A stretch of 64,000 nt of DNA, from the NCBI RefSeq assembly GCF_022539665.2, contig NC_081331.1:8773534-8837533 (forward strand), read 5' to 3'. The number at the start of each line of letters is the position of its first letter. Position 1 is the first letter of the stretch. Below, in pieces: positions 1 through 13,900 of this stretch. This DNA comes from Daphnia carinata. Lineage: Eukaryota; Arthropoda; Branchiopoda; Diplostraca; Daphniidae. Below the pieces are notes generated by a model. That model was given only the letters and a program-made list of their open reading frames with translations, had not been told where the DNA came from and did no database searches. The position numbers and the translations under genes were made by a program.

Positions 1-2934
1 GATGATTATGGCAGAACGTGCCTTCACCTCTGCGCATATAAAGGAAACGCAGAATGCGTTGATTTATTAATTAGTAGTGGAGCTGACTTTAATGTGATTG
101 ACTCTTTTGGTCGAATTCCCCTGCATTATGCTGCAAGTCAAGCTCATTACCAATGCGTATATACTTTAGTAAGTGTGGGATCCAGCATAAGCTTAATAGA
201 TTCGGCAGGTGCAACAGCCCTCCACTATGCGGCTGCCGCTGACGTGGATGGCAAATGCGTTGAATATTTACTTAGACGCAAGGCAAATACCTCCACCCTG
301 GACAAACAAGGCTACTCGGTGCTTCACTATGCTGCAGCAGGTATGCATGTCAAGAGAAGTTGATCAGGTAGTCACACTTGCTTTTGTCACTTCCCTTCTT
401 TGTTTCGATGCAATTTTAGGCGGGCACGATGGAGCGTTACATGTGCTGCTGAACGAGTTTTCAGTTTCTAATAGCGGTGGGTATGCAAATGAACCGTTGA
501 GCATATCCCCACTACATTTGGCTGCTTACAAGGGCCACAGAAAAGCAGTGACGACGCTTGCTGCCATAAGCTCTGATGTTAATGTGACTGATTCAAATGG
601 AAGGACGCCGCTGGATTTATCGGCTCAATTTGGTCATGTAGAATGTATAAATGCCCTGATGGAGTACGGCGCTCATCCGGTTGCTCAACCCGGAACCCTT
701 CGAACTGCTATTCACCGAGCGGCAGCCAACGGACATTTTGCATGTCTGCAACAGCTTCTTGATAGGTAATAGTAAATGACGGTGTCGGTTCCCTAGGCGT
801 CTTAACTAATGCATAGTGCATAATGAAACGCTAGGCATATGGAGCTTGTGGATGTACGGGATTCGCAAAATCGAACGCCGTTAATGCTTGCCGTCCAACA
901 CGCAAGTGAAGGACGGAAGCAATCAACTGACATTTTGTTAGCTTACGGCTCTGTTGTAGACCTTTTCGACAACAACGGCAGAACTGCATTGCATTATGCT
1001 TCATGTCGAGGGTCCGAAGACTGTGTTACTTCGTTGTTGGATGCCAAAGCCTCACCATACCAGAAGGACCACTTGGGCAAAACACCATTTCACCTTGCAG
1101 CGGCTGCGGGAAATGTAAACGTGCTGAAACAGTTGCTGTCGCAAGACAACGAGCCTTTAAATGGTTTGAAGCTGCTCGATAATGAGCACTACACACCCCT
1201 TCATTGGGCAGCTTACAAAGGTAAGAGGAAAAAAGAAACATACTTTTTGGGAAACCAATTAGCCTGCACAGATTATTATTTTTTTTTTTTTATTGCAAAA
1301 TGGAAATTATGTTATCATCCAGCCATAAAAGCTTTCGCAGAAGTTATCCGGCTATGAATTTCTGTAAAGAAATTGTAGTGCTGTGGATGTCAAACTTTTT
1401 CGAGTGTATTCGCCTTTGGAGGCTTTGAAATGGGATAGGACTTTGCGGTAGCTTGTGTTGTGCGCGCGCCGATGATAGTAATGGCTACTCCTTTAATTGA
1501 TTGCAGGTCACGAAAATTGTGTAGAAGCATTATTGGAGCATGATCCAAGCTCAACCTCAGTTGGAAACCAGTTCACGCCTCTTCATTGTGCCGTGTAAGT
1601 CATGTTGTAGGAATAAAACAATTTTATCATTAAAAACATAGTTCAATGTATCGTAGCTCTCAAGGAAACGAATTGTGCGCTGCCGCTTTATTGGAACATT
1701 ATGGACCATCGGCCGTCCAGGCAAAAGACAGACGAGGTCAAACAGCTGTTCATGGTGAGTCGTGCCTAACTAACAAACAACTTTATTTATTATTTAAAAA
1801 TTCATTTCGTTTAGTTTTCTGATTTTGGTTTTACCATTACTTGCCTTTATGTCACAGTGGCCTCTGCTTGTGGATCAACTGACATGTTGTTGCTTCTTCT
1901 CAACTACGTTCCTGATTTGAATGCCCAAGATGCCCGCCAACGAACACCCATAATGCTAGCAGCCAAGGGCCATACGTGCGTCCTAGGTAATTTGGTGAAT
2001 AGTACTTAATTTTTTTTCTTCTTCGTTTTCGTGACTGAAATTGAACTATGATCGTCGTTTTTATTTGTTTCTGATGTTATAGAATTGCTACTCACCCAGT
2101 GTGTCGATCTGTCGAAGCGTGATCGAAATGGAAATACGGCTTTACACCACGCCTGCCTCGCCTCTGCCGAATCTGCTGCCCTGATGCTTCTAGAGAGAAT
2201 AACCGAACCTGAGTTGATTGATGCAGCAAACTCTGACCTAAGAACGTAAATGAAATTGAAGACTTTAATGCAAAATGTTCGTAAGACGTGAAAATTTGTG
2301 TTAGGCCGTTGCATATTGCCGCGAGAAATGGACTGGTAGCAGTCACTCAAACGTTGCTTGAAAAGGGAGCGTCGGTCACGGTAATTGATGTGAACGGATA
2401 CAACCCTGCCTTATCCTGCGCACCGAATGCTAGAGTAGCCGATTGCCTTTCAATGATTATTCATATCATGATTGATTCTGTCCGCACCAACGGAAGGAGA
2501 TCGAGTTCTCTCAACTTGTCTTCTTTAAGCCTAGGTAATGTATATAAATGATAGTTCTGTACGCAAATTTGTTACTCCTATCAACAGGCCCACCCACCGT
2601 CAACCTTTTTTCTTCCACTGCCTAATAAAGCCTTGCATTGCGAGAGTGCAATGGAAACAAGTTTTGCTTTGTTTTGGTCCAAAGTTGTCATGTCAAATAA
2701 GTTTATTATGACGCTGACTAGAACAGCATTTTTGCTTGCTTATGTATTAAAGATGAAGGTCTGTTAACGGTAATTGTAATTTTAAAATGTCTTTTGCTTT
2801 TAACAGCCAACAGAAAGACGCAAGATTTTAACGCTGGACGAACAGCTCAAACAGCCTCTCCTGGAGAGGAAGATGAAGACAATGAAGATCGGGAGTCTTA
2901 TTCAATCCGAAGTTCAGACTCGGAATTTTATTGA
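1..2934 (+). CDS. PP6 regulatory ankyrin-repeat subunit (ANKRD28/44/52-like), 3' part
   Basis: Exons 1-340, 420-765, 835-1220, 1507-1594, 1657-1754, 1858-1986, 2083-2245, 2305-2534 and 2807-2934 join in one open frame of 635 residues ending in TGA. All eight introns are GT-AG. The gene runs off the left edge, so the start is missing. The product is almost wholly ankyrin repeats of about 33 residues (motifs such as [61 protein letters not shown]). It ends in an acidic non-ankyrin tail ([12 protein letters not shown]) finishing SSDSEFY. Long ankyrin arrays of this kind with short tails are typical of the ANKRD28/44/52 scaffolds, which recruit substrates to protein phosphatase 6. Seen: repeats, splice sites, frame. 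Inferred: family membership, because other long ankyrin proteins exist; the missing N-terminus would decide. Expected to be cytosolic. Confidence 0.85.
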
Positions 2935-4380
2935 TTTGTTAGATCGCTAGTGCGAGGGCAACGTACGTCAATATTTCTCCCAGTTGATGAGGATGAATTG
3001 AAGTGTAACGCGTGATAGTGTACTTTTCTTCAGGTTGCATTCCATTTCATGTTGCTTTCTTATGGCGTAATCTTCAACAAAATTTCGACGTGATTCAGTA
3101 TGTGATTAATGCCTGCAATTCACTTTCTTCCTATTATCTCCCCAATGTTTAACGCCCGCAGCACGTTTCCTTGATTTCATTCCATTGGGTGCCATTCCAC
3201 TTATGGGGTATTCACGTTCCAGTAATTGTCGCCTAGCGGTTGTACAATTCCCATTCGGAATTGATTTTTATTCGAATATTTACATGGAAATATTCAATTA
3301 CATTCAGCTTGTAAGAAACTTAGTTTTATCTCATTCGATTATTCAGTTATGTTAGAAACACTCTTCGTGTCTTCTTGCTCCTTTCTTGAAATTCCTAACT
3401 GACCAAGAAAAACTAAATCATTTTTGTCTGGTTAGTTTCTATCTAAGCTTCAGCACAATATACATTACGGATTTATAATAGCCAAAGGTAGGTCCATTCT
3501 TTTATGCGTTATTTACGTCATTCGCCAACAATTGTGTGAATAAAACGAAACATTTTGAAACTTGTTATAAAAAGAATCCAAAACATCAAAATTTGATGTT
3601 TTGGATTTGATTTAGACACGAGTTGAGTCGAGTGGGATGAGTCTCCGATGAAACGTGATATTACAATCTTATTGAAATGTCGTGGGCTTTATAAAAAAGG
3701 GGTGAACAAATAATAAAGGAAAAATCATCGCGTAGAGAATAGCATACGTTGTATTGTCCTATTCTTATTGAAAATAGTTCGTTAAATTGTAATTAAACTT
3801 ATTTCCAACACATCCCGTGTAACCCACATGAATGTGAAGTATGGAACGAAGTGTAAAAGGTCTCTATCGACACCGTGGCAAAAGCTTTATTATAATTGCT
3901 TGAAGGACGATGGACAAATCAAAGGTCGAAAAGATGGCATCAACGGTGAGGAGTCTGAAATTGGGGTATGTTACCGGGAGTTTAAACTGCTAGATATCAG
4001 GATCTGTTGTTCATCAAACAAAAGTTGTTAAATCAATATCAAAGCGCTGTTACTTCATATACACGACTAAAGCTTTGCTAGACTGAAGACCGTAGCATAC
4101 TAGCGTGCTGCATGTGACTGGTTAGAAAAGAAAAAAAAAATGCAATAAAGTAGAACGCTTTTATGTCTGTGCGGTTGCGCAAACCGTCAAATCCTACCCC
4201 ATCCGACACTAAGTATTAATTGTAAACCTATTGATTTATTTGTTTCACAGGTAAAAATGAAGTAGAAAAATCTATATAATAAAATCTTAGTTAACTTTGA
4301 GTTTTTTTTTTGTTGTTTCATTTGTTTCATTTTGTAAATTTTAGATAGACGGAAATTTTACGTCAGAAGAAGTCGCCAGC
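2935..4380. other. 3' flank of the ankyrin gene, no gene seen
   Basis: AT-rich sequence with no convincing exon. It presumably holds the 3' UTR of the ankyrin gene; AATAAA occurs at about 3539 and again near 3712. The one structured element is the hairpin at 3576-3606. A 67-codon ORF at 3828-4031 resembles no family I know. Confidence 0.5.
3576..3606. repeat. 31-bp near-perfect palindrome
   Basis: Two 15-bp arms, ATCCAAAACATCAAA and its exact reverse complement, flank a single central A. It lies about 640 bp past the ankyrin stop codon and about 30 bp after an AATAAA. It could be a hairpin in the 3' end of the transcript or the remnant of a foldback element. Confidence 0.7.
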
Positions 4381-4738
4381 TCGCTACTCAGCAGCACCAG
4401 AGCGGATGGCAAAGTCCAACGCTGCGAAGTGTTTGCCTAAAATAAAAGTTGGCAACGCTGGTCCTACGTCACGAATCGACGGGGTTTACAGGAGACGCAA
4501 GCTTGAGAGACGGCCGGACCGACCGCACCCCAAAGCTCCCTCTTTCCGACCTCTGTGGTGTTCGTGTGTTTTACTCAAGAACGTCCAGCCAACAAGCCGC
4601 TCGGGTTTTTTTTTTGGTGCTAGCCAGTGGAAGCCAAGAGTTCAACTGTAGTTGTGTGCACATTTTAAACATACTTCACACGCCGGAATCTATGTGATTC
4701 TTGGTGGGCTGTTACTTCCTTTTTGGATATTAGTTAAG
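4381..4738 (+). promoter_or_regulatory. Candidate promoter and noncoding first exon of the G-beta gene
   Basis: A GC-richer stretch in an AT-rich setting ends in a consensus splice donor, TTAAG followed by GTAAGC, at 4738/4739. No matching coding frame is seen. The G-beta coding exon has a separate upstream acceptor at 8438-8439 and therefore needs a noncoding 5' exon, so this donor is a plausible partner across a 3.7-kb intron. This is inference from splice signals only. Confidence 0.3.
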
Positions 4739-7700
4739 GTAAGCCTGTGTTTGTTAGCCTTTCACCCTGTCTCACTGCTGGCTCAATGCCCTGCCTCTCG
4801 TTCGTTATCGTCGTATGGAGTGAACCGGTGAATTTTTTTTACCCCCAAACGTCGTCTCGAATTTGCTGTTGTTTTCATTTCTTCGATCTATTTCTCTGTA
4901 CGTGACCCATGGTCGACATTGTTCATCCATAATGTGAAGACTGTTATCTTTCTTTCATCGTCTGTGACGTCGTTCCTAGCACATATTCCAACAAGCGTCA
5001 TCCATTGGTCTATGAACAAAACGAAGCCTCTCCTATCAACTTTGTTTTCACTTCAGGTCCGTTTCGGTTCATTATACAGGTCGGCAGTTTTAGCGTTTAG
5101 AATTTCTTTCACAGAATCAGTTGGCCTCGAAGTGGTATAGGCTATTCGTTCGCTCCTTTATAAGCAGTGACAGGCTTGACGTTCATAAGGTGCCCAGGGT
5201 GTATGTATGGTTTTATTCGTTGGTACCCAGTAACTTCAAGTTTTTGGGGCGTAAAGAAAGTCACTCATCTCTTCGTTCGTCTGCGTTCTGGAAAAACCGA
5301 GCGTTTAACGTTCTCCGTATCGATGACGTGAGTGTCATATTCAATTTATTTGTGCCCGAAGACAATGGCTCTCTTTTTCTTTTCCTGAGCAAACGTTAAT
5401 TCATCTAGTAATTTCTCAGCTTTGATGACATCAATGTGAAATCCGTTAAAATTACGTTGTGCTTCCACTTGCAATTCTTTTATGTCGTTCTTTACTCGAC
5501 AGTTTCTTGCGCAACGCCACCTGTCGGATTATGGAATTACTAGATGTTCTAATTTTTGCGGTAAAAAATTTTCCTAAATAAAGGATCAGTAAAAATAAAC
5601 AAGGGTGCTAAGCTCTGAACAAAACAAATTAATGGGTTAAATAGGCTGCCAGAGGTGTCAGGCTGCGACGCGCATTTAAAAAACCAAAACCAAAAAAACA
5701 AAACAACAACATGGCTTTCAGCAAATGTTTGGAATATTCTTTCTCATCACTGCGATTGTAGGTTTCTATTTCAACCCTCCTGGTACTACTTCCTTTATCC
5801 ATTCTCTCTTCTTCTCCCTCTCCTAGTCTGTCATTCTCCCTCGCTCCGTCTCCCTTTCACTTTCCTTAGCTCTCTTCTCTTTTTACTCTCCTTACGCTCT
5901 CTATCTCCTTCCACTCTGTCTGCTTGGCCTCTCTCTCTCTCTCCTACTCTTTCTGTCTTTTTATTTTCTGTGTGTTCTCCTTCAGCTTTTCTTCCTCCGC
6001 GTTATAACGCCAATTGCGTGCGACATCTTTCCAGCACCTCCCGCGTTTCCACCCGACCCTACTACTACTACCCTTCGCGCGACTCGATCAATACGTGAAC
6101 GTTAGGGCGGCGTCTGTCCGATTCTCGTCTTCCTCGTACATCTCCTTCTCTTCGCTCCGTTCCCCTCCCCTTTCTCCGCCTTCCTCATCATCTGCTCGTC
6201 TCTACTGTTGCGTTCTCTTTTTTTTTTTACTTCGTTTTCGTGTTGATTTCTTTGCGTATGGGTGCAGAATGTTGTTGGTTTGTCTGGACGCTACTCGGAA
6301 GAGAGTTGTCCATCCAGTCGATTGGGACACACCGCCACACGACGGTGGTAATGTATTTGGGATAAAATCAACGAATTTCGCGCTTTCTTTTTATTAAAAT
6401 TTGACTGACGAATAAGAAAAGGGTACACCAACATTCGGTTTAAAAAAAAAAAGAAAGGAAAACAAAATTCACAAAAGACATGGAACTGTGTCTTGCGTTA
6501 GAAACAGGGGATATCATGACGAGCTGAGAAAGCGTCGGTAGGTGGTCCAGTTTCAGGCCGGATGTGGAAGGAGGGAGAAGGTGGAAAGAGGAGTGGCAAG
6601 CGGGCCACACGTATTGATTTGGTAAAAGTCGGAGGTTGGGTTGACGGGGTGGCTGTGCGTGTGAGGCACGAGAAGACTGGCGCATTTCAGGCACGAAGGG
6701 AGGAGGGTTGAAATCGTCAAGTGAAAGACGTCGCGCAATGGCGGTGCCACTTTGAACTACTCTGTTTCTACCGCGTTACATGCCCCCGTTCCCTCTGTCT
6801 CCCTGTCGTTGTACGGTGGTGCGCTTTGGTCGGGTTGTCTACAGCATCGCGAGCGTCCGTCATCTCGTTTCGACTTGACGCACTCCTGGCTGGCGTGCCT
6901 ATCGATGTGGCAAGGCAGAGACGAAAAGCCTTCAACGGAAAAGGCGCGTGTTTGGTCATTTGACGGCCATCCCGAATCACTTGATTGCCGCAGATCGTTA
7001 CCAGTGCATTCCGAGTGTTGGTTGCTAGACTGATTTCGACAACGCCACAGCACTTACCAGTGAATTCAATGGTTGAGTGACAAGGTGTGTCTGTGTGCGT
7101 GTGTGTGTGAAATGCTTTTCGTTCCATTTTTTTTTTTTACCACACGTTTCGAAACATCCACAGGCGGTGTTGACGTCGATTGCCAATCTAATCATTTTTC
7201 TAATTGACATAACGAATATTGAACGTGTCGCTGACTTGTAGCAAAACCGCAGCGTATTTCTTTTTGTGTTTTAGGGTTCGTTTGAAACGAATTCGCTCGC
7301 CATTCGTACTCTTCATGTCCAATCTGTTTTCTTGGGTTGTCCTACTTCGCTCGAAAAGTGGTGTCGTATCGAACTAGGGCGAGTCCACTTTTTTTTTCAG
7401 ATAGGGAAAACCGAAAACAAAAGATTGCATGTGGCCAATGGGTTTCGGATTTTGACGGCTTGCAGCCACGCCCAAAGCGAGATAGTCAGATTAGTAGAAA
7501 TCTAGCGATGTGCCTGTACCAATCAGCTTTAAACGCGATGACATTTCGGCCACCGTCTCTTTAAGTTCCTTTCTACCATGAAAGTTAATTGTGACGCGTT
7601 CCTTTTTCCACCCAATTACGGCTTTCAAATTGTTAATTAGCGTTTTCTTCTGCAGTGTTAGCCTCTTGATGGCAGCTCGTCATTTCGCATAGCATGATAT

Positions 7701-8439
7701 ATTCTCAAATTGTCGTAAAAAAAGAAAACGAAATGTCGGTGCTATAATTGCTTGCAGTGCATACGGTTCGTTTTTTTTTTTTTTTTCCTTTTTTTTATTA
7801 CATATCCTTTCCCTTTTTTTCTGTCTGTTCTTTTGCCGTTTTGCTCGCGTTCCGGGATCCACGCCGTCTATAAACGCGCGCATAATCGGCGTGGCACCCC
7901 AGACTGTAGTATCGATCGCGATTGCTAGGGAGAGAGAGAGAGAGAGAGAAGTAGAATGAAAGAAGAAGAAGAAGAGTGGGAAGACGTTTCGTTGAAGGAG
8001 AGAGGAAGACAGAAAGAAAAAGAACAAAATAGGGGTCGTTGATATGCTGCAGTCCAATTCTTTATTCCGGTTTTCGAGTTATTTATTTATTTATTTTTTC
8101 TTTTCGTTTCTGTCCTCTTCCTTTCTTTCTTTCTTTTTGTATACAAAAGTCAAGAACCAATCAGCTTTGTTCCCTCTTTATTACACTAGCACCCTTGTTC
8201 CAGCCATTTCTCTGTAGCCAGATGAACTCTTCTTTCTCGTCCTTCCCGTTTTCCTCCTCGTTCTCTACCTCTCGCCGTTTCCGTTTTCTTCAATGTGTCT
8301 CTCTTTGGTAAACGCACGGACTACAGCGTCCTTTCGTTGGAGACAACGACGAGTTTAGACGTCGGTCAAATATCGATTATTTTATATCTAATGGACTGTG
8401 TTTCTGCTTTTCTTTTTTTTTTCTTTCGATGTTATGCAG
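4739..8439 (+). other. Likely 5' intron/upstream region of G-beta, CT- and T-rich
   Basis: No gene is seen. The plus strand is strongly pyrimidine-rich at 5770-6240 (runs of CTCTCT, TTCTCC, CCTTCC) and again at 7760-8440. A (GA)n tract sits at about 7929-7949. ORFs here, such as 5655-6098, are translations of these biased tracts (Ser/Leu/Phe-rich). GA/CT tracts are typical arthropod promoter-proximal sequence bound by GAGA-type factors; that role here is inferred. Confidence 0.45.
7929..7949. repeat. (GA)n microsatellite
   Basis: About ten GA dinucleotides lie in the middle of the pyrimidine-biased region upstream of the G-beta coding sequence. It may serve as a GAGA-factor-type site or simply be a microsatellite. 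Confidence 0.8.
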
Positions 8440-8475
8440 ATTCTTCTCCTCCCCACCCCGCCTTAGCGTGCCAGT

Positions 8476-10228
<1,753 letters not shown>

Positions 10229-13200
10229 CCTGTCCTCGTTTCGTGCAATCACCCGCGTTGCGGCCTCACCCACTTTGCTATCAATCGCAGTTTCTAATTT
10301 ATTGACACCTACTTGACGCACACAGCAGGAGAGAAGAGCATGATCCATCATAGAAATCGCGGGAAAGATGTTCCACAATCCAATCCAACACCCAAACCCT
10401 TCCCTCCCCTCCCCCCCCCTTCATAACCATTTTTTTTTTCAGCCATCTTTAGCCAAGGAAGCCCAAAAGAAAGAAAATCAACAATGGATGAAAATAACAA
10501 ATTAATCGCGTAAATTTTGAGCCCCCTTCGTTCTCGACAGGACCGAGTCGCCACTGTGATTGAAGTAGTTTCAAGTTGTGACTCCTGTTGACGCCTCGTT
10601 TCAGTTAGTCTCTCGCCCACTCGTCTCTTTTCATTTCGTTCTCCATTTTTAATTTCCTATTCTTTTCTCTGCCCGACACATCAGTCGAATATTCGACAGA
10701 TTTTCAACATTTTTCCCTTATAGAAAGCTGCTGTATGGAAAGATGATTGCCTTCCTTCATCCCACATCTCCCTAAAACCGAAACACACAAAAAGCACAAA
10801 AAAAAAAGAAACTAAACAAACAAGCAATGCCCTCTTTCCAGGCCTTTTCTTGGCCTCCAAACTCGATCGCTTCTTGGATTGCGGTCCAAGACAAAAGGCC
10901 ATTTACGAACCAGAAGCGCAGCAAACAATTGAAAACAGTAGCACAAAGTTGTCAGCTGGGGTATAAGGTTTCACACAATGTCGCTCTCTCCTTTTCCGCT
11001 CGCGGCCCAACCCTCCCTCCCTCCCCACACCAACACACACACATACACACATATACGCACACATTGATCCCATTTCTGTTTCGCTCAGGCCAATGAATAA
11101 AAAAGAAAATTCATTCGTCATTTCCTCCATGCGTAGACTCGATAGAGGACGCGTCGCTTCGTTCGTGCAGGATGTGTCTAGTCAACAACACCATCATTCA
11201 TAACTTCTTATCGTGCTTGTCTAATGGGTTTTTCCGCACTTTCGTTTTGGTTTCCCGTCTTGGCTTTTTTCGGGCAGGGGTAGGCGGTGATTATTTTTTC
11301 CTTCTCCTCCTTGCTCTGATTATTACTTTATTATTATTTTTTTTTTTTTTTTTCATCTTTTATTTCTTTGATTCGATTATCATTTTTTTTTTTTTTTTTT
11401 TTCTTAACCCTCCATACAGTCCTTAACTTCGTCATTTACTATCGTGTACAAGAGAAACGCTTCGGAGTTTTCAATTCGCCAGTGCCGAGTTTTATTAATG
11501 AATCGGGTGGGAAGGGGGAAATAAGTGGTTCAATGAATTTCTGCCCCAATTTTTTATTTATTTTTTTTTTCTCATTTTTGTCAAAATCTCATCGTGAAAA
11601 GAAAACGACGAGTTCGCTTTGGGACCACAGGCACAGCGGACTGGTTTGAGATGCTTATCCTTCCATTTTATTTAGTGGTTTTTCCAAAAAAAAAAAAAAT
11701 TGACTATCATCCAAATTTCCCGCATCGGAAACAGAATAGCACAAAGTCTGATTTCGTTCAACCATCGTTCGCCAAGAGTAGGAAGTTGATCTTGGACTAT
11801 TTCATGCGCACAGGATAATGTTTCGTTCGTTGGCTAGTTTTTTTTTTCTCCCACATCTTCATTTTCTCAGTTCAAGGAATCGTCATCTCTCACGCCCCCG
11901 TCGAAATAGCAACACAAAAGCGTTTACGTGCGGCCTCCTCCTCCTTCCTATGGTTCTCTTTTCTGATTTTTTTTTTTCTTTCCTCCTTTAACTTTCCTTT
12001 TTATTTTCTCGAATGCCCTAATAGATGAAGAAATAATGCGAACGTGGAAGGCGAGGGTAAAATTCTCTGTGTAGTTGAGTCATTCAGCTTTTATTACCAT
12101 GCGGTATCATCCGAATAGGAATCGAAACAAAAAGAAAAAAAGCCCAAAAAAATGTAATAGTGAAAATTTAAAAAATTTAAGAAAAAAAAAAAAACAAAAA
12201 AAAAACAAACAAAAATAACAAGAGATAATAAAACAAGGCCAGCGTCTACAACTGCCCAATGACCGGACCACCTTTGACGGGGACTGGAAAAGAAGCTGTA
12301 CAGTAGAAATGGAAGATTTGTCTTTGTTTTTGTTTCTATCCGTGAGGCAGTTCCTTTGTTTATGATTCATATGTTCTTTTGTTCATTTTTTTTTTTCTCC
12401 TGACTTTCTGAGCGTGTATCTAACGTACAGGTGCGGTACTAGCTAATCGCACCAATGCTAGCACCGCATCCGTATATTGAAAGGACGCGCTTCGTTATTG
12501 AAAAACAAGCCAAGTTTGACTTCCAAGTGCTTGTGACGAACTAGTCGCACGACTCTTTAGCCGCCCACCTTTGCTCAAAGTCGTGCTCGGGCTCAGGACT
12601 ACTCCGTCGCAAGACCTTGGAACTAACTTGAATTGCGTGTGTATGGACTTTGGATTTTCTTCTCGAACCCCCTTCAATGGCAAAATGTGTGTTCGTCCTG
12701 CCCACTCCTCCTTCTGCCTATTCCCCCCCCCCCCCCCCCATCCTGTCCCAGCCCAAAACTTTTTGCTTAGACAGTATATCGGTAGATTTAACCAGCTCTT
12801 ATTCACTCGGTTTTTTCCTGCGTTACGTTCCCCCTCCCTTCGCCCATTGAATTTTAAATTGTTCCCCTAAGAGAACGTGAACCACGACACGAAACATTTT
12901 GAGGGGTTGTACAGTTTCCTGCCCTGCTACATCCCCACGTTGGCCGGTCTCTCTTCGTATTTACATGATAACCTCACTTTTCATTTCATTCTCTTTTCCA
13001 TCTTCTTTTTTCTCTTTATTTTCTATCTTGCTACTTCTTCAAACCTTTAGAACCGAACAACTTACTTGATTGAATGATTTTTCTCTTTTCACATTCTCGG
13101 ACATTCATTAAGAAAAACCGTTAATGATCGAGTGCTTCAAATCAATTCTTTTTTTGTCCTAATTCATTCTTGGTTGTTTATCTCGTGTGTAACGTTTAAA

Positions 13201-13229
13201 GGAACAAAAAGAAAACAACAAAAGGAACA

Positions 13230-13263
<34 letters not shown>

Positions 13264-13900
13264 CTTTCTCCTCATTTTCTTTGTTGTTGTGTGGGTAAAA
13301 ATGTCACTTCATGTGTATTCTAAGTGAAAATGTACGAAAGAGGCTCGCGGACGACGACATGAGACCCCCACATATGTAAGGATGTAAGGATGCAAAAGTT
13401 GTCCTACGTAGCATGTGACAGGAAGGTGGGCGATTAGAGGGGGGAAACGCATCCAGGCGATAGAACGAACGTTATTGAGAGCGTAAAGAAACAGATGAAA
13501 TGGGGTAAAAAAAAAAAACAGCAGATAGGAAGGAAGAAAAAAAAAGCGCTTATAAGGATTGCGATGCTATCGACATGCTATGCTCTATCCCGAAGTTTCT
13601 TGTATGGCGCTCGATTACGAGCTATTAATTCCCGCTTTCATTCAAGGTCCAAAATAATTTGATTTTAACTCAATTTTTTTTTTTTCAATAAGCCCCATTT
13701 TTATTAACTTTCCTTTGGTTGGCTTTTCAAACTTCGTCTCGTGTCGTCCTTTCCCCCCGACCTCTTACCTGGGTTATCTCCTCAGTTGAGCTGCTGTGAG
13801 GAAACGCAAAAGCACATACAGCTTTCTAAAGTCTTGTTTGTGATTCGTCTCCGACTTGTCTAATAAAGCTAATTGTCATTTAAATCTTGGATGGAACACC
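10229..13900 (+). other. Long T-rich 3' UTR/flank of the G-beta gene
   Basis: No exon is seen. The plus strand carries repeated homopolymer T tracts, including a run of about 30 at 13234-13263, a C run near 12725, and a CA/TA microsatellite near 11030-11062. Possible poly(A) signals are AATAAA at 11096-11101 and near 13862. ORFs here are low-complexity (F/S/L-rich) and not credible. Confidence 0.5.

Noticed and set aside
5655-6397. Ser/Leu/Phe-rich ORFs upstream of G-beta
   Set aside because: They translate CT-rich low-complexity DNA; overlapping frames are equally open.
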